A DNA stretch of 64,000 nucleotides from Elusimicrobiaceae bacterium (GCA_017534965.1 JAFXVA010000008.1:174908-238907), one strand, 5' to 3'; shown: positions 7,693-15,478, counted from the stretch's first letter. The notes: a model not told the origin generated them from the letters alone. Translations and numbers: made by a program.

Positions 7693-7880
7693 GGCCTGCC
7701 GTTCTTTTATAAGAACGGCAAACACTCGGCACAAAACAAACGGGTAATTAGTCCGTTTGTCTTGTGCCTAATAACGCGCTGCTTTTGGACTTACTAGGAA
7801 CTTTTGATTTCTCAAAAGCTAGTTTTGCTTTAGCAAAACCTCCAAAAACAGATTGAAATTTTATATAGACTTTCGCCTAC
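7639..7880 (-). ncRNA. candidate structured non-coding RNA, about 242 nt
   Basis: No protein is encoded here, but the minus strand has a promoter, a terminator and dense base pairing. In transcript order: TAGGC-gaaa-GTCTA (7879-7866); a multibranch stem TTTTGGA/TCCAAAA (7847-7841 with 7789-7783) enclosing GTTTTGC-taaa-GCAAAAC (7839-7822) and CTTTTGA-gaaa-TCAAAAG (7818-7801); a 15-bp interrupted hairpin (7768-7728); a 10-bp hairpin around GCCGTTCTT (7720-7697); and a 16-bp terminator stem (7692-7645). The strand CCUAGUAA (7798-7791) is complementary to UUACUAGG in the terminator loop (7671-7664), giving 8 bp plus a possible U-G pair. I found no hallmarks of RNase P RNA, tmRNA, SRP RNA or 6S RNA. 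Confidence 0.75.
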
Positions 7881-7886
7881 TCTTTC

Positions 7887-7895
7887 AGTATAGCA
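7887..7895 (-). promoter_or_regulatory. extended -10 promoter of the candidate ncRNA
   Basis: TGCTATACT on the minus strand is an extended -10 (TG-C-TATACT). It predicts a start at about 7880, just before the first hairpin. The -35 region is weak (TTTATC at 17 bp). The same ATGCTATACT string occurs in the promoters at 19910 and 63054. Confidence 0.65.
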
Positions 7896-7912
7896 TATTT
7901 TTTATTTGCGAT

Positions 7913-7942
7913 AAAAAACCTCTCATTTAGAGAGGCTTTTTA
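7913..7942 (-). terminator. terminator after marC
   Basis: On the minus strand CCTCTC-TAAAT-GAGAGG followed by six T. It ends the marC transcript and isolates the candidate ncRNA promoter downstream. Confidence 0.8.
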
Positions 7943-7960
7943 ACATTAAATCACTAAAAT

Positions 7961-8644
7961 TTATTTTAAAGTATGTACAAATTGCGGGTCAAATAAGTTT
8001 GGTATAAGTTGGGCGATACCTTCAATAGCAAATTGTGCGGCGATAGCACACAAAATAAGACCCATCGTTCTTGATACAATTTGCATACCGTTATGACCCA
8101 AAATTTTGCTTACCCAGCGTGATAAAGACAAGATTATCCCGATAATATAACAAGCAGCGGCAAGGGCCACAATCATAAAGAAAGTTGTCAGTCCGCTTTC
8201 ACTTCTTTGTGAATACAAAATAACTGTTGTTATTGCGCCCGGGCCTACAAATATAGGTATGGCAACCGGCACAATAATACTGCCGAGTTTTTGTTTTGCC
8301 TGCATAAAAGGACTTATATTAGGTGCTTGGGTTTGCAAGGTTGAATCATCAAATTTCGGCTTACCGTGCAACATTCTTATACCAATCATCATAAGCAAAA
8401 TTGCACCCGCTATTCTAAACGCGGGTATTGTTATACCGAAAATTCCCAAAAACGGTTGGCCTACAAAATAAAAGAAAGTTGCAATAACAAAAATTGTAAC
8501 CGACATTAAACGTGCGAGATTTTTTTGAACTTCCAAAGTTTCTTCACTTACATGTTGCAAAAATATAGGCACATTGCCGATAGGGTTTAAAATAGCAAGC
8601 ATTGCTATAAAAAAGTTTAATACTAAATGAAAATCTAAATGCAT
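7961..8644 (-). CDS. MarC family integral membrane protein
   Basis: 227 residues with six predicted membrane segments. The N-terminal FIAMLAILNPIGNVPIFL, the FRIAGAILLMMIGIRMLHG segment and the VPVAIPIFVGPGAITTVILYS segment are typical of the MarC/UPF0056 family. The family's transport substrate is not established; the old link to multiple antibiotic resistance was not supported. No strong ribosome-binding site precedes the ATG. Upstream is a long non-coding region and downstream its own terminator, so it is transcribed alone. Confidence 0.88.
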   Translation of the reverse strand: MHLDFHLVLNFFIAMLAILNPIGNVPIFLQHVSEETLEVQKNLARLMSVTIFVIATFFYFVGQPFLGIFGITIPAFRIAGAILLMMIGIRMLHGKPKFDDSTLQTQAPNISPFMQAKQKLGSIIVPVAIPIFVGPGAITTVILYSQRSESGLTTFFMIVALAAACYIIGIILSLSRWVSKILGHNGMQIVSRTMGLILCAIAAQFAIEGIAQLIPNLFDPQFVHTLK

Positions 8645-8716
8645 ATTCTTATTTTTAATTAAAATTTGTTTTATCTATATTTTGTTTTCTCAAACTCACA
8701 CATCGCTGCGCCTTTG

Positions 8717-8988
8717 AGGGTTAGCAAAGTGTTATATTTGCTCTATTGCGTTTGCCCGTTTTTATGATAAGAAAGCGAGGCAAAAAAGCGCAGGCAACTA
8801 GGCAAGTTGGCAAGATTTTTTAACAAAGCTTTCCATAAAAACGGCCAAACCCTGCGGGCCGCGCCCTTTTTGATTATCGCTTTATTTTTTTGTGCTTAAT
8901 TAGATTAACTAAGCGCGCACAAAAGAAAGTTTGCGCTAATGCAAAAATTTCAGCGGCGCAAAGGCAAAGATAGCACTTTGTTAACCCT
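8717..8988. repeat. folded inverted-repeat element (MITE-like)
   Basis: Outer arms 8717-8741 and 8964-8988 are inverted copies matching at 22 of 25 positions. Inner arms 8754-8766 and 8834-8846 (GCCCGTTTTTATG type) match at 12 of 13. A third pair, TTTTGTGC/GCACAAAA, lies around 8887-8924. The 272-bp unit has no open reading frame worth reporting and folds into a branched structure. This is the layout of a small non-autonomous element or a structured RNA. I see no clear target-site duplication. Confidence 0.5.
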
Positions 8989-8997
8989 TAACCCTGC

Positions 8998-9083
8998 CGC
9001 GCATAAAGCAGTTTATGCGCTACTTCCATTTTTCTAAAGAGCAAATTCCTTCTAAATTACTTCATTAAAAATGGGCAGTACAG
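8998..9083. repeat. direct repeat copy 1, carrying a tRNA-Val 3' end fragment
   Basis: 86 bp matching 9192-9277 at 84 positions, offset by 194 bp. It contains the hairpin GCGCATAAA-gcag-TTTATGCGC and ends with 12 bases of the tRNA-Val 3' end (9072-9083), after which similarity to the tRNA breaks down. It looks like the remnant of a duplicated tRNA-Val gene with its 3' flank. Confidence 0.8.
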
Positions 9084-9191
9084 AATGTTCGCCTTCCGAT
9101 AAAATTTCTGACGAAATTTTTCTGCAGGCCGGACTCGCGGTTTTTGCCTTGCTTCGCAAACAAAAACATCGCTCCGTCTTTCTCACCTTGT

Positions 9192-9277
9192 CGCGCATAA
9201 AGCAGTTTATGCGCTACTGCCATTTTTCTAAAGAGCAAATTCCTTCTAAATTACTTCATTTAAAATGGGCAGTACAG
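9192..9277. repeat. direct repeat copy 2, the 3' flank of the intact tRNA-Val
   Basis: Near-identical partner of 8998-9083. It is the downstream (minus-strand) flank of the intact tRNA-Val and includes the tRNA's last 12 bases. The 108 bases between the two copies show no gene; the frame running through 9071-9490 crosses the tRNA and is not credible. Confidence 0.8.
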
Positions 9278-9337
9278 GGTTCGAACCTGTGGCCTTCCGC
9301 GTGTGAGGCGGACGCGCTACCACTGCGCCAACTGCCC
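9266..9337 (-). tRNA. tRNA-Val (anticodon CAC)
   Basis: The minus strand folds as a full cloverleaf: acceptor GGGCAGT/ACTGCCC with A as discriminator, D stem GCGC, anticodon stem TCCGC/GCGGA with loop CTCACAC (anticodon CAC, reading GTG), and a T arm with GGTTCGAACC. It is 72 nt including the discriminator; CCA is not encoded. It is transcribed alone, away from the rRNA. Confidence 0.95.
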
Positions 9338-9364
9338 AATGCTTTATTACTTTTTACTACTTTC

Positions 9365-9442
9365 GTATTTGGGCTTCGTGGCCAGCGCGTCCCCGCGTTC
9401 GGCGGACGATTTAATTTAGTAAGCACTGCGCCAACTGCCCAA
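9365..9442 (-). pseudogene. degenerate second copy of the tRNA-Val 5' region
   Basis: The 19 bases at 9424-9442 repeat exactly the tRNA-Val 5' end with one flanking position (9321-9339). Scattered matches continue upstream on the plus strand, including GTGGCC and GGCGGACG, in the order expected of a tRNA-Val copy, but the anticodon stem and 3' half do not fold. It reads as a decayed tandem copy. Confidence 0.6.
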
Positions 9443-9475
9443 AATACAAAAAACTACTCTATATATTCTATCATA

Positions 9476-10027
9476 TTAAGAGTTTTGTAAAAAGACCTTT
9501 AAATATAAAAGTGCAATAATTGTTTTAGAATCTCTTATTTTTCCTTTTTTAATATATTCTAAACTTTGTTTTAAAGTAAGTTCTTTTGTGTTAACAAATT
9601 CATCATCATCTAAATGTTGCTTGCCTTTTTTTAAATCTTTGGCAAGAAAAATATGCAAAATTTCCGTTGAAAATGCTACTGAGGGGTAAAACGATAACAT
9701 CTTTTTAAATTTTGTGGCGGAATAACCCGTTTCCTCGGCAAGTTCGGCTTTAGCGCAGGCAAGGGGTGTTTGTTTTGGTTTTAATTTACCGGCAGGTATT
9801 TCAAGCGTAATTTTGCCAATGGGGTAGCGGTATTGCTCCACAAAAATTATTTTACCTTCTTTTGTTAAAGGGACAACGGCACTTGCTCCCGGGTGCTTTG
9901 TATAAACGCGGCTTGCTTTTTGGCCGTTTATCAGTTTTACTTGATCTTCATAAAAACTTATAATTCCGTCATAAATTTTCTTTTGACTTACTTTCTTTTC
10001 TGTTAGTTTGCTATAATATTTAGGCAT
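9476..10027 (-). CDS. Nudix hydrolase, ADP-ribose pyrophosphatase type
   Basis: 183 residues. YRYPIGKITLEIPAGKL followed by CAKAELAEETGYSA is the layout of the ADP-ribose pyrophosphatase (NudF) subgroup, which hydrolyses ADP-ribose to AMP and ribose 5-phosphate. Compared with the Nudix box Gx5Ex7REUxEExGU, the first Glu is Gln and the Arg is Ala, while the catalytic ELAEE glutamates remain. I start at 10027 (MPKYYSK), 11 nt after GGAG, rather than at an upstream TTG at 10048. It diverges from dnaE. Confidence 0.85.
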   Translation of the reverse strand: MPKYYSKLTEKKVSQKKIYDGIISFYEDQVKLINGQKASRVYTKHPGASAVVPLTKEGKIIFVEQYRYPIGKITLEIPAGKLKPKQTPLACAKAELAEETGYSATKFKKMLSFYPSVAFSTEILHIFLAKDLKKGKQHLDDDEFVNTKELTLKQSLEYIKKGKIRDSKTIIALLYLKVFLQNS

Positions 10028-10082
10028 AGGTTTAAAAACTCCTTTCAAAGTTTTAATATATTTTATCTTTTTTGGTGTAAAT

Positions 10083-13000
10083 ATGGCGCAGTTTGTTCAT
10101 CTTCACAATCATACAGAATATTCTTTGCTTGATGGTATGCTTCGCATTTCCAGCACAAAGCCGGGCTCTTTTTTGCAAACCTTAGCCGAGCAAAAAGTGC
10201 CTGCTATGGCTATGACGGACCACGGCAATATGTATGGTGCTCGTGAATTTTATAAAAACACCAAAGCCGTTGGTATAAAGCCAATAATCGGGTGCGAATT
10301 TTATATAACCCCTCTAAAATATACCCAAATTGATAAAGAAGTCAAAAATAATCACATAACAATTTTAGCCAAAGATATGCAGGGCTATCGCAATTTGATG
10401 GAGTTAAACTCTACTGCTTGGGTTGACGGCTTTTACTATAAACCGCGTATAGATTTTGATTTACTTAAAGAACATAAAGAAGGCCTTATAGTTTTATCTG
10501 GCTGTCTGCAAGGGCTTCTTGCGCAAACAGCTTTAAAAAAGGGGGAAGAAGAGGCCATAAAACTTGCTCTAAAATACCGCGATACTTTCGGTGCGGAAAA
10601 TTATTATATAGAAATTATGGACCATGGTATTCCCGAAGAGCAAGCCGCCCTTAAAGTCCTTTTGGAAGTTTCAAAAAAAACAGGTATTCCTTTAGTTGCC
10701 ACTAATGACTGCCACTACGAAAAACGCGAAGATTGGCAAGCCCACGATATTCATATTTGTATTGCCACCGGCAGCACTCTTGATGACAAAGAACGTTTTA
10801 AAATGGATACCCACGAGTTATTTTTTAAATCTCCCGAGGAAATGGAAAAACTTTTTAGTTTTGCGCCGGAAGCTTTAAAAAACACCCTTGAAGTTGCCGA
10901 AAAATGTAATTTGGAATTTAAAGAAGATGGCTTTGTTATGCCTGATTTTCCAATACCTGCCGAATTTAAAAATCATGCGGAATATTTGCGTCATTGTTGT
11001 GTAACAGGATTGAAAAAGAAATTAAAAACAGATAATATCCCCGAAGAGTATATGCAACGCCTTGATTATGAATTAAAAGTTATCACAGATATGGGTTTTG
11101 CCGTATATTTCTTAATTGTGGCAGATTTTATCGGCTTTGCAAGAAGTCAGGATATTCCTATAGGTCCGGGTCGTGGTAGCGGGGCGGGTTCTTTAGTCGC
11201 TTATAGTATTGATATTACGCGGGTTGATCCTTTAAAAAACAAATTGCTTTTTGAACGCTTTTTAAACCCTGACCGCGTAAGTATGCCTGATTTGGATATT
11301 GATATTTCCGATGCAGGACGTGAAGAAGTTATCAATTATATGCGCCGTAAATACGGGGTAAAAAATGTCGCAAGTATTATTACTTTTGGAACAATGAAAG
11401 CCAAACTTGCCTTAAAAGATACGGCAAGAGTTATGGGCTTTGAGCCCGCTGAAGCAAACCGCCTTTCCAAACTTATTCCTGAGGATCCTAAAGCCACAAT
11501 TGCCGGCGCTATGGAAACTAATCCCGAAATTAAAAGTGAAATCAGCAAAAACCCAAAAGTAAAACAACTTTTCAATTATGCAACAAAAATAGAAGGGCTT
11601 AAAAGGCATACCGGCGTGCATGCTTCCGGCGTTTTGGTGACTAAAGAAGAAGTTACAAAATATACACCTCTTGCCAAGGGTTCAAAAGATATTATTACAA
11701 CCCAATACGAAGGTAACACCGTTTCGGATATGGGCCTTTTAAAAATTGACTTTTTAGGGCTTCGCACATTAACCGTTATTGATAATGCTGTTAAACTTGT
11801 CAAGAAATTGCGCGGTATAGATATTGATATAGCAACAATTCCAACTGACGATAAAAAAACTTTTGAACTTTTAGATAAAGCCGAAACAACTTGTGTTTTC
11901 CAGTTAGAAAGCGGCGGGATGAAAGATCTTGTTCGTCGTTTACACCCTTCTGTTTTCAGTGATATTTCAGCTTTAGTCGCTCTTTACCGCCCCGGTCCTA
12001 TGCAAAGCGGTATGCTTGATAGTTTTGTTAAACGCAAAAACGGACAAGAAAAAATTACCGTTGAGCATAAAATCCTTGAACCTGTATTACAAGAAACTTA
12101 CGGCACAATGATTTATCAGGAACAAATTATGGAAACAGCCAAACGCTTAAGCGGTTTTACCCCCGGTCAAGCCGATACATTGCGTAAAGCAATGGGTAAA
12201 AAGAAAATTGATATTATGGAAAAATTCCGCACCAAATTTATTGATGGGGCAAAGGAAAATGGCTGTCCGGAAAAAATTTCTACTAAAATTTTTGATCAAA
12301 TGGCAAAATTTGCCGAATATGGTTTTAATAAATCTCACTCTGTTGCTTATGCTTTGGTTGCCTATCAAACGGCTTATTTAAAAGCAAATTATCCGATAGA
12401 ATTTATGTGCAGCGCTCTTACAAACGAAATTGGGCACAATGCTATTGGCTCTTCGGATAAAGAAAATAAAATTGTAACTTATCTAGAAGAAGCGCGTAAA
12501 ATGGGTTTTGAAATTTTACCGCCCGATATTCAACATTCAGAAGAATATTTTAGTGTAGAAAAAACAAAAGACGGAAAAGAGGCCATAAGAATCGGCCTTA
12601 TGGCAATTAAAAATCTTGGCGATGAAGTTTGCAAGAGTATTGTTAAAACACGCCAAGAAGGCGGTCCGTTTAAAGATTTTCTAGATGTTTGTTTAAGAAT
12701 TGATTTAGAAACAGCCAATAAACGTTGTTTTGAATGCCTTATCAAAGCCGGTGTTTTTGATAGTCTTTACCCTGATGTTCCTGCGCAGGAATCACGCGCA
12801 AATTTACTTGCTAATTTTGAAAGATTGGTAGATAAAGCAAATACAATAAATAAAGAAAAGAAGGAAGCGACTTTCAGTTTATTCGGTGATGAAATTATAA
12901 ATGTTGTTAGCACAAAAGAAGAAGAATTAAAAACTGCCGCACCTTTATCAAAAGCAATTTTACTTAACTATGAAAAAGAGGTTTTGGGCCTTTATTTATC

Positions 13001-13577
13001 GGGGCATCCTTTGGCAAAATATTCCCGTCATTTAGATAAAATTGTAAAAATGAAAATTGCTGATATAGAAAAAAACGCTATCCGCGGCCATGTGGAAGTG
13101 GCAGGCATTGTTTCCCGTCTTAAAAAACGCCAAACAAAAAATAAAGATAATTGGGCTCAAATGGTAATAGAAGATGAAGAGCAAAGTATTAACTGCAATA
13201 TTTTCAGCCGAGCTTGGGCGACTCTTAACGGCAAAATAAACATAAATGATATCGTTATTGTTAGCGGGGATATTCGCGGGGATGAACTTTCCGCTAAACC
13301 GGAAATAGTTGTTTCTTCAGTGCAAAGTCTTTTAAGTATTATTGCTTCAAAAGCAAAAAAATTAATTATTCGTTTACCGGCAGGTTTAGGGCAAGAAAAA
13401 CTTTTTGAGTTAAAAACACTTCTTAGTGCTGCCAAAGGGTTTTGCGAAGTTTCCTTTGTTTTTCAAGAGGGGACTAAAGAGACTTTTATCCGTATCCCAG
13501 AACGCATAATGATACATAAGGCCTTAATTGATTTCTTAGACGAGAATTTGCCCCCAAATTCCTGGGATTTTGAGTAA
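10083..13577 (+). CDS. dnaE: DNA polymerase III subunit alpha
   Basis: 1164 residues, normal for DnaE. The PHP domain opens with HLHNHTEYSLLDG and MTDHGNMYG. The polymerase palm carries the catalytic aspartates in MPDLDIDI (near residue 402) and LLKIDFLGLRTL (near residue 556). A C-terminal OB-fold region follows (VEVAGIVSRLKKRQTKNKDNWAQM). It is the main replicative polymerase of the chromosome. The gene stands alone between the Nudix gene and the 74-residue protein. The start has only a weak GGTG ribosome-binding site. Confidence 0.97.
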   Translation: MAQFVHLHNHTEYSLLDGMLRISSTKPGSFLQTLAEQKVPAMAMTDHGNMYGAREFYKNTKAVGIKPIIGCEFYITPLKYTQIDKEVKNNHITILAKDMQGYRNLMELNSTAWVDGFYYKPRIDFDLLKEHKEGLIVLSGCLQGLLAQTALKKGEEEAIKLALKYRDTFGAENYYIEIMDHGIPEEQAALKVLLEVSKKTGIPLVATNDCHYEKREDWQAHDIHICIATGSTLDDKERFKMDTHELFFKSPEEMEKLFSFAPEALKNTLEVAEKCNLEFKEDGFVMPDFPIPAEFKNHAEYLRHCCVTGLKKKLKTDNIPEEYMQRLDYELKVITDMGFAVYFLIVADFIGFARSQDIPIGPGRGSGAGSLVAYSIDITRVDPLKNKLLFERFLNPDRVSMPDLDIDISDAGREEVINYMRRKYGVKNVASIITFGTMKAKLALKDTARVMGFEPAEANRLSKLIPEDPKATIAGAMETNPEIKSEISKNPKVKQLFNYATKIEGLKRHTGVHASGVLVTKEEVTKYTPLAKGSKDIITTQYEGNTVSDMGLLKIDFLGLRTLTVIDNAVKLVKKLRGIDIDIATIPTDDKKTFELLDKAETTCVFQLESGGMKDLVRRLHPSVFSDISALVALYRPGPMQSGMLDSFVKRKNGQEKITVEHKILEPVLQETYGTMIYQEQIMETAKRLSGFTPGQADTLRKAMGKKKIDIMEKFRTKFIDGAKENGCPEKISTKIFDQMAKFAEYGFNKSHSVAYALVAYQTAYLKANYPIEFMCSALTNEIGHNAIGSSDKENKIVTYLEEARKMGFEILPPDIQHSEEYFSVEKTKDGKEAIRIGLMAIKNLGDEVCKSIVKTRQEGGPFKDFLDVCLRIDLETANKRCFECLIKAGVFDSLYPDVPAQESRANLLANFERLVDKANTINKEKKEATFSLFGDEIINVVSTKEEELKTAAPLSKAILLNYEKEVLGLYLSGHPLAKYSRHLDKIVKMKIADIEKNAIRGHVEVAGIVSRLKKRQTKNKDNWAQMVIEDEEQSINCNIFSRAWATLNGKININDIVIVSGDIRGDELSAKPEIVVSSVQSLLSIIASKAKKLIIRLPAGLGQEKLFELKTLLSAAKGFCEVSFVFQEGTKETFIRIPERIMIHKALIDFLDENLPPNSWDFE

Positions 13578-13627
13578 TTTTTTAACTCTCTTCTAAGACT
13601 CTTGCCAAAACTCGACTAAAAAAACAC

Positions 13628-13656
13628 TTGCATATTTTAAAAATATTTATTACACT
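13628..13656 (+). promoter_or_regulatory. promoter of the 74-residue repeat protein
   Basis: TTGCAT, 17 bp, TACACT. The predicted leader of about 40 nt contains a small hairpin, GGGC-aacta-GCCC (13666-13678), then an AAGGAG site before the ATG at 13702. Confidence 0.6.
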
Positions 13657-13701
13657 TTTCTCATAGGGCAACTAGCCCCAATTTAAGTAAGGAGAAATAC
13701 C

Positions 13702-13926
13702 ATGGCAGAAAAAGTTACCAAACTCGGTGTTGAAAGAGAAGAAGGTTTTTTATATTACATCGATAAAGATGGCGATGTATCCAGAGTCCCGATGGCTCGT
13801 GGCGGCAAAAAAGGCGGCAAAGCAAAAAAAGTCGCAAAAGCCGGCATTAAAAAAGAAAAAGGATATCTCTATTTCTTAGATAAGAAAGGTGATGTCTCCA
13901 GAGCCAAAATGGTAAACGCAAAATAA
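13702..13926 (+). CDS. small basic protein made of two copies of one motif
   Basis: 74 residues. Two copies of a ~25-residue unit, G(V/I)xxExG(F/Y)LY(Y/F)(I/L)DKxGDVSR, are separated by a lysine-rich linker (GGKKGGKAKKVAKA). There is no signal peptide, membrane segment or cysteine. The strong basicity suggests nucleic acid or ribosome contact, but function is unknown. I recall similar short proteins in other phyla without an assigned role. A good promoter, a strong ribosome-binding site and a strong terminator all suggest substantial expression. Confidence 0.8.
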   Translation: MAEKVTKLGVEREEGFLYYIDKDGDVSRVPMARGGKKGGKAKKVAKAGIKKEKGYLYFLDKKGDVSRAKMVNAK

Positions 13927-13944
13927 GCGTTATATAAAAAATTT

Positions 13945-13977
13945 AAAGCCCCACTTCTTTTTAGAAGCGGGGCTTTA
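13945..13977. terminator. terminator after the 74-residue protein
   Basis: AAAGCCCC-acTTCT and AGAAgc-GGGGCTTT form a strong stem followed by T-rich sequence. It may also serve the convergent gene at 13994-14713. Confidence 0.85.
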
Positions 13978-13993
13978 TTTTATGCAGATTTTT

Positions 13994-14713
13994 TTATTTT
14001 ACTTTTATAGCAAGCTTGCTATCAAAACCGCCGTGTCCATCTATTGCATAAGCGTGTCCGCCATAAGTTATATCGCCTTTTTCATTAAAGTTAAAAGCAA
14101 TATGAATAACAGGTAGTGTCGGTTCATTATCTTTGCTTAAAACGGGGGTTATTTTTATAAGCAAATAAGAAGGTTCTGATGTTTTAGACAAGAAAAAGCT
14201 GAAATCAAAGAGATATTCATATTTGCCCAAAAAATCATTCCATTTCCAAGAAAGGGCGTTTTCCTCAATTTTTTGAGAAGTTTTTTGATCAATAAAAACA
14301 TATTCGGCATCTTTAGCAAGTTCCAATTTGTAGTATTTAGTCTCGGCTGTTTCGCGGTGGTCTTCGTTAAAAAGCATATCTTGCAAATCAATTTTCTCTC
14401 CAGGGGCTATTTTTGTTGCTTTAAGAAACCCTTGAGTATCTTTTTCTATTTGTTCAGCTTTATTAAATTTTGTCATAGAATCCAGCGAGTCTTGATTAGC
14501 ATGTTTTAACTCTTCTAATTTTTGCATAAGTTTGGCATCTTTAAAATCTTCTTTAATCGCTAGATTTAAAGAATCTTTAACTCCCTTAATAGGTTCTACT
14601 TTAATGCTGTCTTCCCCAACTTTAATTGCCCCTGCGCTTGCTTGTGCAAAAGCACTTGTGGCACATACGGATAAAATAAGAGCCGGTAAAAATGCATATA
14701 ACATTTTTTTCAT
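13994..14713 (-). CDS. secreted protein of unknown function (paralogue of 14805-15422)
   Basis: 239 residues with a clear signal peptide ending near SAFA|QASA, so it is exported to the periplasm or beyond. No family is recognised. The C-terminal half shares a pattern with the neighbour at 14805-15422: YKLELAKDAEYVFI, then WKW, then an I/L-rich strand region ending in TPV, then IAFNFNEKGDITYGGHAYAIDGH. This suggests a tandem duplication. GGAGG precedes the ATG. The middle is helical and charged. Confidence 0.75.
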   Translation of the reverse strand: MKKMLYAFLPALILSVCATSAFAQASAGAIKVGEDSIKVEPIKGVKDSLNLAIKEDFKDAKLMQKLEELKHANQDSLDSMTKFNKAEQIEKDTQGFLKATKIAPGEKIDLQDMLFNEDHRETAETKYYKLELAKDAEYVFIDQKTSQKIEENALSWKWNDFLGKYEYLFDFSFFLSKTSEPSYLLIKITPVLSKDNEPTLPVIHIAFNFNEKGDITYGGHAYAIDGHGGFDSKLAIKVK

Positions 14714-14804
14714 AAAATTTCCTCCTGGTTGCTACCTACTAAAAGTCTATAACTTATCTTTCACGTATTCAAGGGTCAAAAGGCCCAAATTCTATCTAGG
14801 TCTT

Positions 14805-15422
14805 TTATTCAATATATAAAATAGGCCTATGAAAGGTATTATTGTTAATTCCAAAAGCTTGCCCATCAAAGAAGATAGAGTTTTCTTCTTTACTGAGGTT
14901 AAACATAGCATAACTTACATGCCAAAGCGCTTGTTCTTTTTCGGTTGTTGCCGTAATAGGTTTTTCTTCGGGCCAGCTTTGCGTAGGGGTTAAAGTTATA
15001 AAGAGGCAATTTTTTTCGTCGTCTAATTTCATGTGGACTTTATAAAAATATTTACTGGAAATATTTTCCCATTTCCAAACAACATCTTTATCGTGAGTGG
15101 TAATAATTGATTTTTCCCCTTGCCTTAGACCATATAACAGCAGGTATTTACTTTTAGGCAAATTCAATTTGAAAGTTTTTTGTTCCACCTTTATATCTTT
15201 TCCGTCTTGTAAAACTATCGTATCTTCTAAAGTTATTTCTTTTGCATAAGAATAGTTTTCTTCTTGTGCATTATTCTTATCTGCGGAACTTTCTTTAGAT
15301 TTTTCAAGTTTCGTTTTTAATTCTTTTAATATTTTTTGATTTTGTTTGTTTGTATCTTTGTTAATTCCTGCTCCAAGGAGCAAAAATAAAGAAGGCAAAA
15401 CAATAAAAAATATTTTTTTCAT
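14805..15422 (-). CDS. secreted protein of unknown function (paralogue of 13994-14713)
   Basis: 205 residues with an N-terminal hydrophobic signal. After a lysine-rich linker, the C-terminal domain parallels its neighbour: FKLNLPKSKYLLLYG, WKWENISSKYFYKVHMKL, LFITLTPT, and MFNLSKEENSIFFDGQAFGINN. Identity is low but the order of aromatic and glycine landmarks is kept. The upstream regions also match (TTCAAGGGTMAAA at 14768-14780 and 15474-15486). No family is recognised. Confidence 0.7.
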   Translation of the reverse strand: MKKIFFIVLPSLFLLLGAGINKDTNKQNQKILKELKTKLEKSKESSADKNNAQEENYSYAKEITLEDTIVLQDGKDIKVEQKTFKLNLPKSKYLLLYGLRQGEKSIITTHDKDVVWKWENISSKYFYKVHMKLDDEKNCLFITLTPTQSWPEEKPITATTEKEQALWHVSYAMFNLSKEENSIFFDGQAFGINNNTFHRPILYIE

Positions 15423-15449
15423 AAAAATTCTCCTGCGTAAGTTAGTTAA

Positions 15450-15478
15450 AGTATAATACTTAAATCTAAAATATTCAA
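15450..15478 (-). promoter_or_regulatory. promoter of the 205-residue secreted protein
   Basis: On the minus strand TTGAAT (15478-15473), 17 bp, then TATACT (15455-15450), with a GGAG ribosome-binding site downstream. Confidence 0.65.

Noticed and set aside
7639..7880. Candidate RNA as RNase P RNA, tmRNA, SRP RNA, 6S RNA or a GEMM-type c-di-GMP riboswitch
   Set aside because: I looked for the conserved GAGGAAAGUC, tRNA-like ends with GGUUCGA, the SRP GGUCAGG/GGAA helix, a single long bubble hairpin and the GEMM core; none is present.
8998..9442. Phage or island attachment site at tRNA-Val
   Set aside because: The partial duplicates fit, but no integrase or foreign gene block lies nearby, so tandem duplication is the simpler reading.
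9071..9490. 139-codon plus-strand open frame
   Set aside because: It runs through the intact tRNA-Val and the repeats in antisense, has no ribosome-binding site and no family features.
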